The translations under genes were made by a program, and so were the position numbers. This document shows positions 9,110 to 18,101 of a DNA stretch of 64,000 bases, piece by piece. Position 1 is the first letter of the stretch. Each line of letters starts with the position of its first letter. Source of the DNA: Moritella viscosa. Lineage in GTDB: Bacteria; Pseudomonadota; Gammaproteobacteria; Enterobacterales; Moritellaceae. The stretch lies in the NCBI GenBank assembly GCA_000953735.1, contig LN554852.1, forward strand, positions 3,607,846 through 3,671,845, given 5' to 3'. The notes beneath the pieces are model-generated. The model saw only the letters and a program-made list of their open reading frames with translations. It was not told the origin of the DNA and did not search any database.

Positions 9110-9170
9110 CGTCGTTTAAATTTATGACGTTTAATTTATAGCTCTTAACTTATAACTATTATTTAAAAAA

Positions 9171-10388
9171 CTAAGATTGATAACCAAATGGGTCATCAAT
9201 CGAATACGATGGTTGAGTAAACCATTCAGGTCCCGCATTAGTCATATAAAAGTGATCTTCCAAACGAATACCAAACTTACCAGGGATCACTAACATGGGT
9301 TCATTACTGAAACACATACCTTTCGCCAATGGCGTGGTATCGTTACCGACTAAATATGGCCATTCATGGATATCTAAACCAATACCGTGACCAGTACGAT
9401 GCGGTAACCCCGGTAAATCATAACCCGGTCCAAAGCCATCTGCTTCCAGTGAAACACGAGCCGCGGCATCAACATCCTGACAAGCAACATTAATCTGTGC
9501 TGCATCAAACGCGGCTTGTTGCGCATTTTTTTCACTTAACCAAGCAGCGCGTACTTCGTCACTTGCTTCACCAAATACATAAGTGCGGGTAATATCAGAA
9601 TTGTAACCGTGTAACTGACAACCGGTATCAATCAATACCACATCATCTTGTTTCAAGAATTGTGCATCTTTAACACCGTGCGGGAACGAGCTGGCTTTAC
9701 CAAATAATACGATGCAGAAATAAGAGCCGTTTGGTGCACCAACCACTTTATGTGCTTGATGAATGAATTCTTCCACTTCCGTCGTACAAATATCTAAACG
9801 TAAAATACGTGCAGCCGCTTTATGTACTTCTAACGTCATATCTTTAGCACGTTGTAATAAAGCAATCTCAGTATCCGATTTTTGCTGACGGCAACCAGCC
9901 GTCACAACCTTAGCATCAATATATTCAAACTGCGGATACGCATGACGAATATTGTTAAACATAAAGAAAGCAGTCGCTTCGTCAATACCAACAGTGCCGT
10001 CGGCAATATCAAGTTTAGCGAGAATATCACCAAATAATTGTGCAGGACTTTCATGTTCATGCCAGCAATGCAGTGGAGCTTGTACCTGCATAAATTCATT
10101 AATGGTATCTTGTTCAAAGTGTGGCGCGATAAACTGTAACTCACCTTGCGCAGGTAAAATAGCACCAACCATACGCTCACCAGCACCCCAACGCATACCC
10201 GTGAAATAATACAGGTTTGTGCCCGCATTAAGATATACAGCTTTAATGCCTTCACGTTGCATGATTGCTTGTGCGCTTTCAATGCGTTCATTAAATTCTT
10301 GTAACGAGATAGCTTTAACGTCTGCAGTCATATCAGCGAGTTTAGCTAATTCTAATTCCGCAGTTGAACCACCAATACCAATAGTCAT
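9171..10388 (-). CDS. M24 family metallopeptidase (Xaa-Pro dipeptidase type)
   Basis: Cytoplasmic peptidase of the pita-bread fold that would cleave N-terminal residues next to proline. The N-terminal creatinase-type domain has YLNAGTNLYYFTGMRWG. The catalytic domain has the metal-ligand pattern: DTGCQLHGYNSDITRTY (two Asp), HRTGHGIGLDIHEWP (His), CFSNEPML (Glu) and GIRLEDHF (Glu). Its 405 residues suit the PepP/PepQ-like subfamily. It lies 88 bp downstream of a LysR gene on the same strand, and the two could be cotranscribed. Substrate specificity cannot be read from sequence. Confidence 0.88.
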   Translation of the reverse strand: MTIGIGGSTAELELAKLADMTADVKAISLQEFNERIESAQAIMQREGIKAVYLNAGTNLYYFTGMRWGAGERMVGAILPAQGELQFIAPHFEQDTINEFMQVQAPLHCWHEHESPAQLFGDILAKLDIADGTVGIDEATAFFMFNNIRHAYPQFEYIDAKVVTAGCRQQKSDTEIALLQRAKDMTLEVHKAAARILRLDICTTEVEEFIHQAHKVVGAPNGSYFCIVLFGKASSFPHGVKDAQFLKQDDVVLIDTGCQLHGYNSDITRTYVFGEASDEVRAAWLSEKNAQQAAFDAAQINVACQDVDAAARVSLEADGFGPGYDLPGLPHRTGHGIGLDIHEWPYLVGNDTTPLAKGMCFSNEPMLVIPGKFGIRLEDHFYMTNAGPEWFTQPSYSIDDPFGYQS

Positions 10389-10476
10389 AAAAGTCCTTGT
10401 TATACAGCTTAATTAACAAAATATAGATGAAATCACTTTACCATACCTGACTGGCTAGATGTAGCGCCAGACTGAG

Positions 10477-11394
10477 CTAACTTAATTCAGCTTCACACTT
10501 ACGGCGTAGCAAATCACGCAACATCAACATCGCCGGGGTAACCTGAGTACGGTTAGGACAAATTAGCCATAAGTTAATGGGCGGCGAATTAAAATCACTC
10601 AGAAGTTCAACAACATTACCCGCACGTAAGTCAGCCACCATATCTAACCGCGACTTCATCGTAATGCCCTTGCCCGCGACAACCCAACGATGGACGACAT
10701 CAGCATCGTTACTTAATCGATTACCAGTCACTTTTACCTTGTATTTACCGCTATTTGTTCCAGCACTGTTTCCAGTACTATCAACAAATGGCCAGGTATC
10801 ATAAACACGCTCACCAAGACGATAGAGCAGGCAGTTGTGTTGTGATAAGTCGTTAGGATGATTAGGCTCACCATATTTCGCTAAATAGGCTGGTGATGCA
10901 CAGACGACACGATCTATTTTAGCAATGAGAAAAGCAACCAACGAGGAGTCTTCGGGTTCGCCATAGCGCAGCGCCATATCAATTTTGTCATGATAGAAAT
11001 CAGCCAAATAATCGCTAACATTGAACTGAATAGATAACTTAGGATAAGCATCCATCATCTCATCTAGCCAAGGTAAAACAATATTACGTCCTAAATCAGA
11101 CGACGCGGATAAGCGTATTTCACCGGCAATTTTACCCTGCATTTCATTTAATGAGGATTTGCCTTTTTCTAATGCCGCTAAAGCCTCAGTGCAATGTACT
11201 AAATAGCGTTCACCTTCTGCGGTGATGCGTAACTTACGTGTCGAACGAATAAAAAGTTGAACGCCGAGTTGTTTCTCTAAACGTTTTAACGCAGCACTCG
11301 CCGCTGCAGCTGTCATCTCTAACTGCAGAGCTGATGCGGTGATGTTGCATGTTTGCGCTGTTCGCACAAAAAGAGTGAGATCTTGAATATTCAT
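10477..11394 (-). CDS. LysR-family transcriptional regulator
   Basis: A 305-residue regulator with an N-terminal winged helix (MNIQDLTLFVRTAQTCNITA, residues 1-20, then AAASAALKRLEKQLGVQLF) and a LysR substrate-binding domain (GEIRLSASSDLGRNIVLPWL onward). I prefer the ATG at 11394; a TTG at 11400 would add two residues. It is divergent from the monooxygenase/nitroreductase genes starting at 11508, the classic LysR arrangement, so it probably controls them in response to a quinone or other electrophile (inferred). It is upstream of the M24 peptidase on the same strand. Confidence 0.88.
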   Translation of the reverse strand: MNIQDLTLFVRTAQTCNITASALQLEMTAAAASAALKRLEKQLGVQLFIRSTRKLRITAEGERYLVHCTEALAALEKGKSSLNEMQGKIAGEIRLSASSDLGRNIVLPWLDEMMDAYPKLSIQFNVSDYLADFYHDKIDMALRYGEPEDSSLVAFLIAKIDRVVCASPAYLAKYGEPNHPNDLSQHNCLLYRLGERVYDTWPFVDSTGNSAGTNSGKYKVKVTGNRLSNDADVVHRWVVAGKGITMKSRLDMVADLRAGNVVELLSDFNSPPINLWLICPNRTQVTPAMLMLRDLLRRKCEAELS

Positions 11395-11507
11395 TATCAA
11401 ATAACTTTTGAAACTGTTAGTTTAATTACCATGTTTTTAGAATAGCAATAATCAAGGATAATGTCCCCATTCACTAATGTGTATCGTCAATAAAAGGGAA
11501 CGATAAT

Positions 11508-11801
11508 ATGCCAACCCCACTAACAATTATTGCAAACATCGAAGCTAAAGCAGATCAAATGGAGTTAGTAAAAACAGAATTATTAAAGTTGATTGAACCG
11601 ATACGACTTGAAGAAGGCTGTATCCAATACGATTTGCATCAAGACAATAACAACCCAGCTCTGTTTACTTTCGTTGAAAATTGGGCGAGTCATGAGCTAT
11701 TACAAAAACACCTAAATAGCCCACATTTAAAAATGTATATGCAAACAACCGAAGGGGCCGTCGCAACTTTCACGTTAAATGAAATAACAAAAATTGCATA
11801 A
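11508..11801 (+). CDS. Small antibiotic-biosynthesis-monooxygenase-type protein (YgiN-like)
   Basis: A 97-residue dimeric alpha-beta barrel protein. PLTIIANIEAKADQMELVKTEL at the N-terminus and EEGCIQYDLHQDNNNPALFTFVENW in the middle are typical of the ABM family, whose members (for example YgiN) act on quinols or as cofactor-free oxygenases. It is divergent from the LysR gene and 82 bp upstream of a nitroreductase, together suggesting a quinone or electrophile detoxification unit. The exact substrate is unknown. Confidence 0.8.
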   Translation: MPTPLTIIANIEAKADQMELVKTELLKLIEPIRLEEGCIQYDLHQDNNNPALFTFVENWASHELLQKHLNSPHLKMYMQTTEGAVATFTLNEITKIA

Positions 11802-11883
11802 GTAACATACATTCATCAATATTCAGACTTACGCTATTAGTAAGTACAAATTAACAGTGCCAATTTATTATTAAGGTTTATTT

Positions 11884-12540
11884 ATGACACACCAAATTAT
11901 CAAAGATCTTAGCCATCGTTACACAACCAAAAAATTTGATTCATCAAAAAAAATATCGCAAGACCAACTTGCCGTGGTTATGGAAGCAATGCGTTTATCT
12001 GCATCATCAATTAACTCTCAACCTTGGAAGTTTATTGTGATAGAAAGCGATGAAGCAAAACAGCGTATGTATAATACCTTTGCCAATAAATTTCAGTTTA
12101 ACCAACCACATGTTTTTAGTGCATCACACATTATTATTTTTGCCCATAATCCAGCGTATACCCGTGCAAACTATGAAGCAGTTATCGATAAAGGTATTGC
12201 AGATAAACGTACTAAGCCAGAAGACAAAGAAGGCGCCTTTGGTGCATTTGCTTTTGTTAAACTAAATACAGATGAACATGGCAATACCGCGCCTTGGACT
12301 AAAGCACAAACCTACCTTGCGTTAGGTAATACAATGCATACGCTAGCACGCCTGAATATTGATTCAACGCCAATGGAAGGAATTGATAGCGAATTAATCA
12401 GTAAAGAGTTTGCTGTAGAACTAGATGGTTACGTTAGTGATGTGGCACTAGCGATTGGTTATCGAGATGCTGAAAATGATTACAATATCGCCCCACCAAA
12501 ATCACGTTTAGCAATGGAAGATGTGATGGTAAAGATATAG
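11884..12540 (+). CDS. NAD(P)H nitroreductase, NfsB-like
   Basis: FMN-dependent oxidoreductase of the nitroreductase family, 218 residues, expected to be a cytoplasmic homodimer reducing quinones or nitro compounds. The N-terminal motif RYTTKKFDSSKKIS and FMN-contacting LSASSINSQPWKFIVIES match E. coli NfsB, as do MEGIDSELISKEF and the C-terminal PPKSRLAMEDV. TAAGG precedes the ATG by about 10 bases. It follows the ABM gene in a likely operon under the divergent LysR regulator. Confidence 0.88.
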   Translation: MTHQIIKDLSHRYTTKKFDSSKKISQDQLAVVMEAMRLSASSINSQPWKFIVIESDEAKQRMYNTFANKFQFNQPHVFSASHIIIFAHNPAYTRANYEAVIDKGIADKRTKPEDKEGAFGAFAFVKLNTDEHGNTAPWTKAQTYLALGNTMHTLARLNIDSTPMEGIDSELISKEFAVELDGYVSDVALAIGYRDAENDYNIAPPKSRLAMEDVMVKI

Positions 12541-12594
12541 AAGTTAAACCGTGATAGTCCAATAATTACAATTAATAGCAGAAATAAGTATCAA

Positions 12595-12620
12595 CTCATA
12601 CACACTCCTGTGTGTATGAG
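12595..12620. terminator. Perfect 11-bp hairpin between convergent transcription units
   Basis: CTCATACACAC-tcct-GTGTGTATGAG lies between the nitroreductase gene (plus) and the tRNA (minus). No long T run follows on either strand, so it may be a weak bidirectional terminator or RNA-end stabiliser. Confidence 0.45.
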
Positions 12621-12665
12621 TACTATATGAGTACTACATGTATAAGTGCTATATGCATAAAATAA

Positions 12666-12742
12666 TGGTGTCCCAGAGAAGATTCGAACTTCCGACCTAG
12701 CGCTTAGGAGGCGCTTGCTCTATCCAGCTGAGCTACAAGGAC
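12666..12742 (-). tRNA. tRNA-Arg, anticodon CCT
   Basis: The reverse strand folds into a cloverleaf: acceptor GTCCTTG/CTGGGAC, D arm GCTC...GAGC, anticodon stem AGCGC/GCGCT around loop CTCCTAA (anticodon CCT, reading AGG), T arm GGAAG-TTCGAAT-CTTCT, discriminator A and an encoded CCA. The acceptor stem has a T-T mismatch at pair 6-67 and a G-T wobble at 5-68. It lies 89 bp downstream of a chemoreceptor gene on the same strand. Confidence 0.95.
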
Positions 12743-12756
12743 ATTTCATAATATCT

Positions 12757-12785
12757 ATTATATATAAAATAAAACAAAATAGAAG
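12757..12785 (-). promoter_or_regulatory. Possible tRNA-Arg promoter
   Basis: A perfect TATAAT (reverse strand, 12757-12762) lies 15 bases before the tRNA 5' end. A weak -35 (TTCTAT) sits about 16-17 bases further upstream. Confidence 0.35.
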
Positions 12786-12831
12786 CCTGTTCACCTCTTC
12801 CAAAACATTAAAACGCTATATTATTAACCAT

Positions 12832-14232
12832 TTATATCTTCAAATCAGCAGTTAAATAACTTAATGCCTGCGCCTGCTGTTTTAACTTCAAGATACATGT
12901 GGTTGACTGTAATATTACATCACCAATTTGGTTTGATTGATTACGTACTTGTTCAACGTTTGTCGCGATATCAATAGCGACCGATTCCTGCTGTTCAGCT
13001 GCGGCTGCGATTTCAGAACTGCGATCTGATATCTGTTGATTACGCAGAGCAATCTGCGTAATTTCATTATCCACAGAGTCCATTAATTGCTGGCTAGTCC
13101 GCGCCTTATTTACCGTCGTACCGATAATATTAAGCAGCTGTTCGCTGTTTTCTTGAAACAAGCTAATCATTTGTTGTATCTCAACGGTTGCTCCTTGAGT
13201 ACGTGCAGCCAAAGTTCGGACTTCATCTGCAACCACAGCAAAACCTCGTCCTTGCTCACCAGCTCGAGCAGCTTCAATTGCCGCGTTTAGAGCTAATAAA
13301 TTCGTCTGTTCAGATATAGCATCAATCGTTGTGACTACATCACCAATACGTGTGGCATTGGTATTTAGCTCAGAAATAGACGTTGCGGCATCTCCAATAT
13401 CACACGCTAATGTCGACATAGCCGACTTAGTCTCACCCACTTGCTGTCTGCCGTGCTCTGTAACGCTCTGAGCTTCATCTGTTTGTACTGATGTTTGCTG
13501 TGCTTGCGTAGCAACTTGACGAATCGACGCAGCCATTTGCTCTGTAGCACTAGCTAGTGAGTCAAGGTTTCGCTGCTGTGCCACGGATTCTGATTCACTT
13601 AACGTACTACTTTGGCTTAAATCGTTACTGATTTGTTGAATAAGTACATTCACATTTTGGATTTTTTGCACCATTTTCAATTCGCGCTCAGCGACCTTAT
13701 CGAGCGTAATAGCAATGGTACTAAACTCATCACGTACTGGTAAAAAGTTCATTCGATGAGTTAAGTCACCATCAGCCAGTAAGCCTAATGCTCGATTCAT
13801 ACCAAACATAGCACCACCAATGAATGTCATTATGTAATATACGCTCGCCAATACTATTAATAATACAACAATGGTTAAGCCAATTTGAAAGTTAGATAAG
13901 TAATCAAATACATGGGGTAAATCTTTAACAGCTAACGAATAATCCATACCGCTAACTTCCGAAGATAATTCACCTCGACCAAATTGAAAATTATTATTTA
14001 CTAATAATGAACGTGCATCGGTTTCATTTACTTGGTATTTACTTAACAAGCTTATGGTACTTTGAAGCTGTGTTGTCGTTATATCGATTTTTTGCTTATC
14101 GGCAGCACTCACCAATACGAAGGAAATATTAATCACAGCCAGCAATGGAAGAAGGAATAGCAAATAGAATTTTTCTTGTAACCTAAGGTGAATGAGGTAT
14201 TTATCTATCCATCTAAAAGTAATCTCTTTCAT
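12832..14232 (-). CDS. Methyl-accepting chemotaxis protein
   Basis: Inner-membrane chemoreceptor of 466 residues. Two membrane segments are visible (about 22-43, [18 protein letters not shown]; about 120-143, [20 protein letters not shown]). A short periplasmic or linker part lies between them, then a HAMP domain with [17 protein letters not shown]. The C-terminal signalling domain has the hairpin tip [20 protein letters not shown] followed by [14 protein letters not shown]. It signals through CheA/CheW, which are not in the window. The ligand domain is unusually small (about 75 residues), so it may sense redox or membrane state rather than a classic ligand (inferred). Confidence 0.92.
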   Translation of the reverse strand: MKEITFRWIDKYLIHLRLQEKFYLLFLLPLLAVINISFVLVSAADKQKIDITTTQLQSTISLLSKYQVNETDARSLLVNNNFQFGRGELSSEVSGMDYSLAVKDLPHVFDYLSNFQIGLTIVVLLIVLASVYYIMTFIGGAMFGMNRALGLLADGDLTHRMNFLPVRDEFSTIAITLDKVAERELKMVQKIQNVNVLIQQISNDLSQSSTLSESESVAQQRNLDSLASATEQMAASIRQVATQAQQTSVQTDEAQSVTEHGRQQVGETKSAMSTLACDIGDAATSISELNTNATRIGDVVTTIDAISEQTNLLALNAAIEAARAGEQGRGFAVVADEVRTLAARTQGATVEIQQMISLFQENSEQLLNIIGTTVNKARTSQQLMDSVDNEITQIALRNQQISDRSSEIAAAAEQQESVAIDIATNVEQVRNQSNQIGDVILQSTTCILKLKQQAQALSYLTADLKI

Positions 14233-14403
14233 GCTGACTTATTTCCTAAATGTTATAAAGTATCTATAATTAAATGATTTATAACTATTATAAGTAGATA
14301 CAAGACAAAAACTGATACCTTAGCCGCATTTAAAATAATATATTTAATAAAAAGGTTAGTGCATGTTCGAGTTCATATAAATACTCCAACATTATTTATA
14401 ACG

Positions 14404-16053
14404 TTATATGTGTAAACTCAGCTTATCGATGGCTAAATGAAACAATTCATGTGTACGACGTTTTTCTTCTATTGTGGGGCGGTTATCATTTTCATAGATC
14501 CAGTCACAAGATTTAAGAATACTTTCACGTTCATGAATACTGGTTTCTGATTGGGATTCTGAGGGTGTTGCCAATGCCGTTAATTCAATAATCAAGCGGC
14601 AATTATTATAATTAAACGGGACTCTGTGAAAAGCTTTATAAGCATAGCAGATCGCTTGATTAGCCGCATTGTCTTGACGTTGTGCTTGTGCTTTTTCGGT
14701 CAGTATCTTACCTTCTTGTAGACGTTGCTGGATTTCATGTTTGGCACCATCAAGCATCTTAATTTGACTTAACATTAAGATATCTTCATTGGTGTTTTTA
14801 CACAGTTCCTGTGCACGTAACATCGAGGCATCATACAAGTCCGGAATACCACATAAACCATATAGCCTTGCAATGTTCAATTCAGTATAAAAGTCCACAG
14901 TAGGTTTATCAACAACACTTAATTTATGCACAACAATCAAAGCGTTTTTAATATCTCCATTGATATAAGCAAGAATACCAAGCCCAATTAACAAATTAAA
15001 CTCAGCGATACTATCGCCTTCAGATTTCGCACTATACTCATGAATTCTATACTGCGCTTGACTCAATAACTCATCGTGTTCTTGAGTCGATTCAGTATAT
15101 AAACTTGCGAGTAAAAGTGACACATAAGTATTCATCGCAACGCCATAACTATAACGACTAGTATCTTTAACCTTAGTAATAAAGCGCTGAAAACCACCTG
15201 CTGCTTTATCATGTTGCTGCAGTGCCGTATACAAATTAGCAAGTATGAGCTCACGATGTGGATTGGCAGGATTAACTTTATGCGCAATATTAAATTCACG
15301 AATGGCATCCGGTAATTTATCCCTAACCATCATGCAATTAGCAAGGCTTTGACGAGCAACAGGTTGACAAGGGTGCTTGGTTAATATTGCCTTGAACACA
15401 TTCTCAGCTTTATCCAAATCACCTAGCGATTGGTAAGTTTGACCTAAACCGATTTCAGACCAGATGGAGTCCGTTTCGTCACAAAATTTTTGATAAAATA
15501 CTAAGGCTTCATCATGCCGTTTTAAACGTAATAAACAATCACCATAGATACGATCTATATAATTAACATATTGCATATTATTGGTGCGATAGTTATCACA
15601 TAACTCCAGTGCGAATTGATAATCTTGATTATCCATGGCCAATAATAACGGGGCGATCACGGCTTTACGTACTAATACGCTTTCAATACGATGAATAAAC
15701 TCTTGTGAGCATAAAGGCTTAAGCAAATAATCATCGGGCTCTAATTCAATAAAATGTGTAACAACCGAAAGTGTACTATCACCAGTAACACAAATAAAAA
15801 CGGTATTGGATGCAATTAATTTTCGCTGTTTGATCTCATCAAAAATAAGCGCACCATCGATGTGATGATTCATATTGTAATCACAGAGAACTACATCATA
15901 CTGATGTTTAGATAACAAACGAATGGCTTTTAAACTGTCAGTAGTACTATCAATAAAATCATTCGAAACACCAGCACTGTTGAGCATCCAACGCATTAAA
16001 GAGATGATAGTGATAGAGTCATCAATGATTAAAAATCTTTTTTTATTTATCAT
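14404..16053 (-). CDS. Response regulator with CheY-like receiver and TPR-like C-terminal half
   Basis: A 549-residue protein with an N-terminal receiver domain (residues about 5-125). The acidic pocket is at D10-D11, the phospho-acceptor Asp58 in VVLCDYNMN, Thr90 in VTGDS and Lys112 in LLKP. The rest is helical with repeated TPR-like units, for example LGQTYQSLGDLDKAENVFKA and LANLYTALQQHDKAAGGF. No DNA-binding or enzymatic output domain is seen, so it probably acts by protein contact. I chose the ATG at 16053 because GGGGGATAAG lies directly upstream; an ATG at 16080 lacks this. A 15-bp tandem repeat lies in its leader region. No partner kinase is adjacent. Confidence 0.85.
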   Translation of the reverse strand: MINKKRFLIIDDSITIISLMRWMLNSAGVSNDFIDSTTDSLKAIRLLSKHQYDVVLCDYNMNHHIDGALIFDEIKQRKLIASNTVFICVTGDSTLSVVTHFIELEPDDYLLKPLCSQEFIHRIESVLVRKAVIAPLLLAMDNQDYQFALELCDNYRTNNMQYVNYIDRIYGDCLLRLKRHDEALVFYQKFCDETDSIWSEIGLGQTYQSLGDLDKAENVFKAILTKHPCQPVARQSLANCMMVRDKLPDAIREFNIAHKVNPANPHRELILANLYTALQQHDKAAGGFQRFITKVKDTSRYSYGVAMNTYVSLLLASLYTESTQEHDELLSQAQYRIHEYSAKSEGDSIAEFNLLIGLGILAYINGDIKNALIVVHKLSVVDKPTVDFYTELNIARLYGLCGIPDLYDASMLRAQELCKNTNEDILMLSQIKMLDGAKHEIQQRLQEGKILTEKAQAQRQDNAANQAICYAYKAFHRVPFNYNNCRLIIELTALATPSESQSETSIHERESILKSCDWIYENDNRPTIEEKRRTHELFHLAIDKLSLHI

Positions 16054-16081
16054 CTTATCCCCCAAATCCATTTGAAACATA

Positions 16082-16156
16082 GTTCTTATTAATATAGGTC
16101 TTATTAATATAGGTCTTATTAATATAGGTCTTATTAATATAGGTCTTATTAATATA
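16082..16156. repeat. Five tandem copies of a 15-bp repeat
   Basis: The unit GGTCTTATTAATATA is repeated five times head-to-tail (the first copy has GT for GG). The array lies 29-103 bp upstream of the response regulator start, in its leader or promoter. Confidence 0.95.
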
Positions 16157-16252
16157 GTTCAGTAGGCATTTTACAGCAGAAATTATCATTGAAATGTTAT
16201 GGTTATAGTGTTTTAAACATAAATACACTCGTATCGATTAATAATACATATT

Positions 16253-16281
16253 AAAAAGCCAGCTTTCGCTGGCTTTTTAAT
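16253..16281 (-). terminator. Rho-independent terminator after the OmpA-like gene
   Basis: AAAAAGCCAGC-tttc-GCTGGCTTTTT. On the reverse strand it follows the OmpA-like stop at 16338 and has A/T flanks suitable for either direction. Confidence 0.85.
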
Positions 16282-16337
16282 TTTGAGCGCCGTATCTTTA
16301 GATCGAACGAAACAATAGTCTCTATCAATAATGCGCT

Positions 16338-17441
16338 TTATTTATAGCTAATTTCAGCCATTACACGTCGATTTTCTAAGCGCCCTTCTTTTGTACTATT
16401 ACTAGCAACCGGTTGCTCTTGCCCATAGCCTATCGCTGATACTCGTGAAGTATCAATTCCATACTCACGAATAAGGATATCACGTACTGCATCGGCGCGA
16501 CGTTGTGACAATACTTTATTGTAAGCAGCTTTCCCACTGCTATCAGAATGCCCTTCAATCACCACATCGGCATTTAAAAACTGCGTCATCAAGTCGGCAA
16601 GGTCTTTAATTTTACTTTTTGCAGTCTCTGGAATGACTGCCGAGTTATTGGCGAAATGAACTTCGAGTTTCATCGATGCAGGTTGTTCCATTACAATTAC
16701 ACAACCATTTTCATCAATAGAATCAGTCGTCGCACTATCAGGGCATTGATCTAGGTAATCAGGGATCCCATCACCGTCACGATCGAGTGCACAACCACTA
16801 TCATCAACATAAACACCACTTGGTGTATTTAAACATTGATCATTCTTATCAAAGATTGCATCACCATCACCATCACTCTCGCTTTCCTGCAATACCACAA
16901 CAGCAGGCGCTTTACTCTTACTACCAAATGCATAACTCACACCGGCTGTGATTAATGAATCCCAACGTTCATCGTCCAAACTATTAATCATCTTGGCTTG
17001 TAATCGTGCAGACCATTTATCATTAAAGTGATAACGACTACCAACACCGACATTAAGTTGTGTTTCTTTGGTGTCATAGGCTCCAGAATCAAATGTGCCA
17101 TGACCAATACCCGCATTGATAAATGGTTGCCAATTTCCGATTTCAGATGTGTAGTAAAGCCCATCAAGCGTATATTGTGCGTTATCTACATCACCAGAAG
17201 AGCCGTCAATGTCAGGATTACCATAAAGGTAGCTGACTTCAGCACCAAACTTCGGGCTAATAACATATTCTCCACCAATAACCAATGCTGCACCGTCTTC
17301 AACGCCTGATTTTGAACCAAACATATGATAGCCGACGGCGGGATTTAGATAAATCGTCCCGGCCTTTTCAGCAAGAGCTGGTTGCACAGATGCGACCATA
17401 GCGCACATAATCAAACTTAATTTTCCATTTATATTTTTCAT
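16338..17441 (-). CDS. OmpA-family outer membrane protein with calcium-type repeats
   Basis: A 367-residue outer-membrane protein. The signal peptide ends at about residue 24 (VQPALA|EKAG). An eight-stranded-type barrel spans about 25-175. A linker has thrombospondin type 3-like acidic repeats (DGDGDAIFDKNDQC and DRDGDGIPDYLDQCPD). The C-terminal OmpA peptidoglycan-binding domain (about 255-365) has VVIEGHSDSSGKAAYNKVLS and RRADAVRDIL. This resembles OprF-like porins of marine gammaproteobacteria. It probably links the outer membrane to peptidoglycan; pore function is inferred. It stands alone with a terminator downstream and A-tract repeats upstream. Confidence 0.92.
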   Translation of the reverse strand: MKNINGKLSLIMCAMVASVQPALAEKAGTIYLNPAVGYHMFGSKSGVEDGAALVIGGEYVISPKFGAEVSYLYGNPDIDGSSGDVDNAQYTLDGLYYTSEIGNWQPFINAGIGHGTFDSGAYDTKETQLNVGVGSRYHFNDKWSARLQAKMINSLDDERWDSLITAGVSYAFGSKSKAPAVVVLQESESDGDGDAIFDKNDQCLNTPSGVYVDDSGCALDRDGDGIPDYLDQCPDSATTDSIDENGCVIVMEQPASMKLEVHFANNSAVIPETAKSKIKDLADLMTQFLNADVVIEGHSDSSGKAAYNKVLSQRRADAVRDILIREYGIDTSRVSAIGYGQEQPVASNSTKEGRLENRRVMAEISYK

Positions 17442-17784
17442 TAACCCTCTCCTTTTGTTTAAACAATATTAACTAATAGGTATTGAATGTACATGGTTTT
17501 ATTTAAAAATATTTAAAAATATTTAAAATCAAGATAAGTATAAATCAAGTTGGGTAGACGTGACGCCTTGTGTCACAAAACAGTTAAAACTAAAGGATAT
17601 AAATATCAATATTGAATAGAATAGTGAGGCTTAACGTTAAAACTAGTTTTAATAAATAACTACATCCATAAAGTGAATAATACTACTTAGAAATGCTTAT
17701 TTTTACTTTAAAGCATTAATATATGTTTAAACATATGTTTAAATATGTATAATCTTCGTCATATCACGCATTAAATATCACTAG
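17442..17784. other. Intergenic region upstream of the OmpA-like gene
   Basis: About 340 bp, very AT-rich. It contains phased ATTTAAAAAT repeats at 17501-17528 and a perfect 16-bp palindrome ATATGTTTAAACATAT at 17721-17736. A TATAAT at 17748-17753 is upstream of the small gene at 17785. Confidence 0.6.
17501..17528. repeat. 10-bp phased A-tract repeat
   Basis: ATTTAAAAAT occurs 2.8 times in tandem with a 10-bp period, 60-87 bp upstream of the OmpA-like start codon. DNA with this phasing is usually bent and can act as an upstream activating element. Confidence 0.7.
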
Positions 17785-18000
17785 ATGGACATTATGATTA
17801 GAAAATACTGTAAATTCTCGATAAACAACCCAAAACTCCACAGACTACATATTTCCTTGTTACCGTGCATTGCTTTTTATTCAACATATGAGTTGTTAGA
17901 AAATCAGAATTTGATATTTTCTTTAGGTTTTGTGATGATCGTTCCATCACTATTTATACTTGGTAAGTCGGCTGAATACGCTAGAAAATATTTTCCTTAG
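17785..18000 (+). CDS. Small hypothetical membrane protein
   Basis: A 71-residue product I do not recognise. Two hydrophobic segments (about 24-35, SLLPCIAFYSTY; and 46-60, FSLGFVMIVPSLFIL) with a basic N-terminus suggest a small inner-membrane protein. It may start at the ATG at 17785 or 17794; neither has a strong ribosome-binding site. A TATAAT box lies about 30 bases upstream. It is convergent with glgB. It could be real or spurious, with no family evidence either way. Confidence 0.4.
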   Translation: MDIMIRKYCKFSINNPKLHRLHISLLPCIAFYSTYELLENQNLIFSLGFVMIVPSLFILGKSAEYARKYFP

Positions 18001-18101
18001 TCTAGTTGCAAAGTACACAACCTTGTATCATAACTGCCTACTGAATTTTCAGTTTAATGAAAACCTCCCAGCAGAATAAAGTAAAAAGGCAAGTCGATCG
18101 T

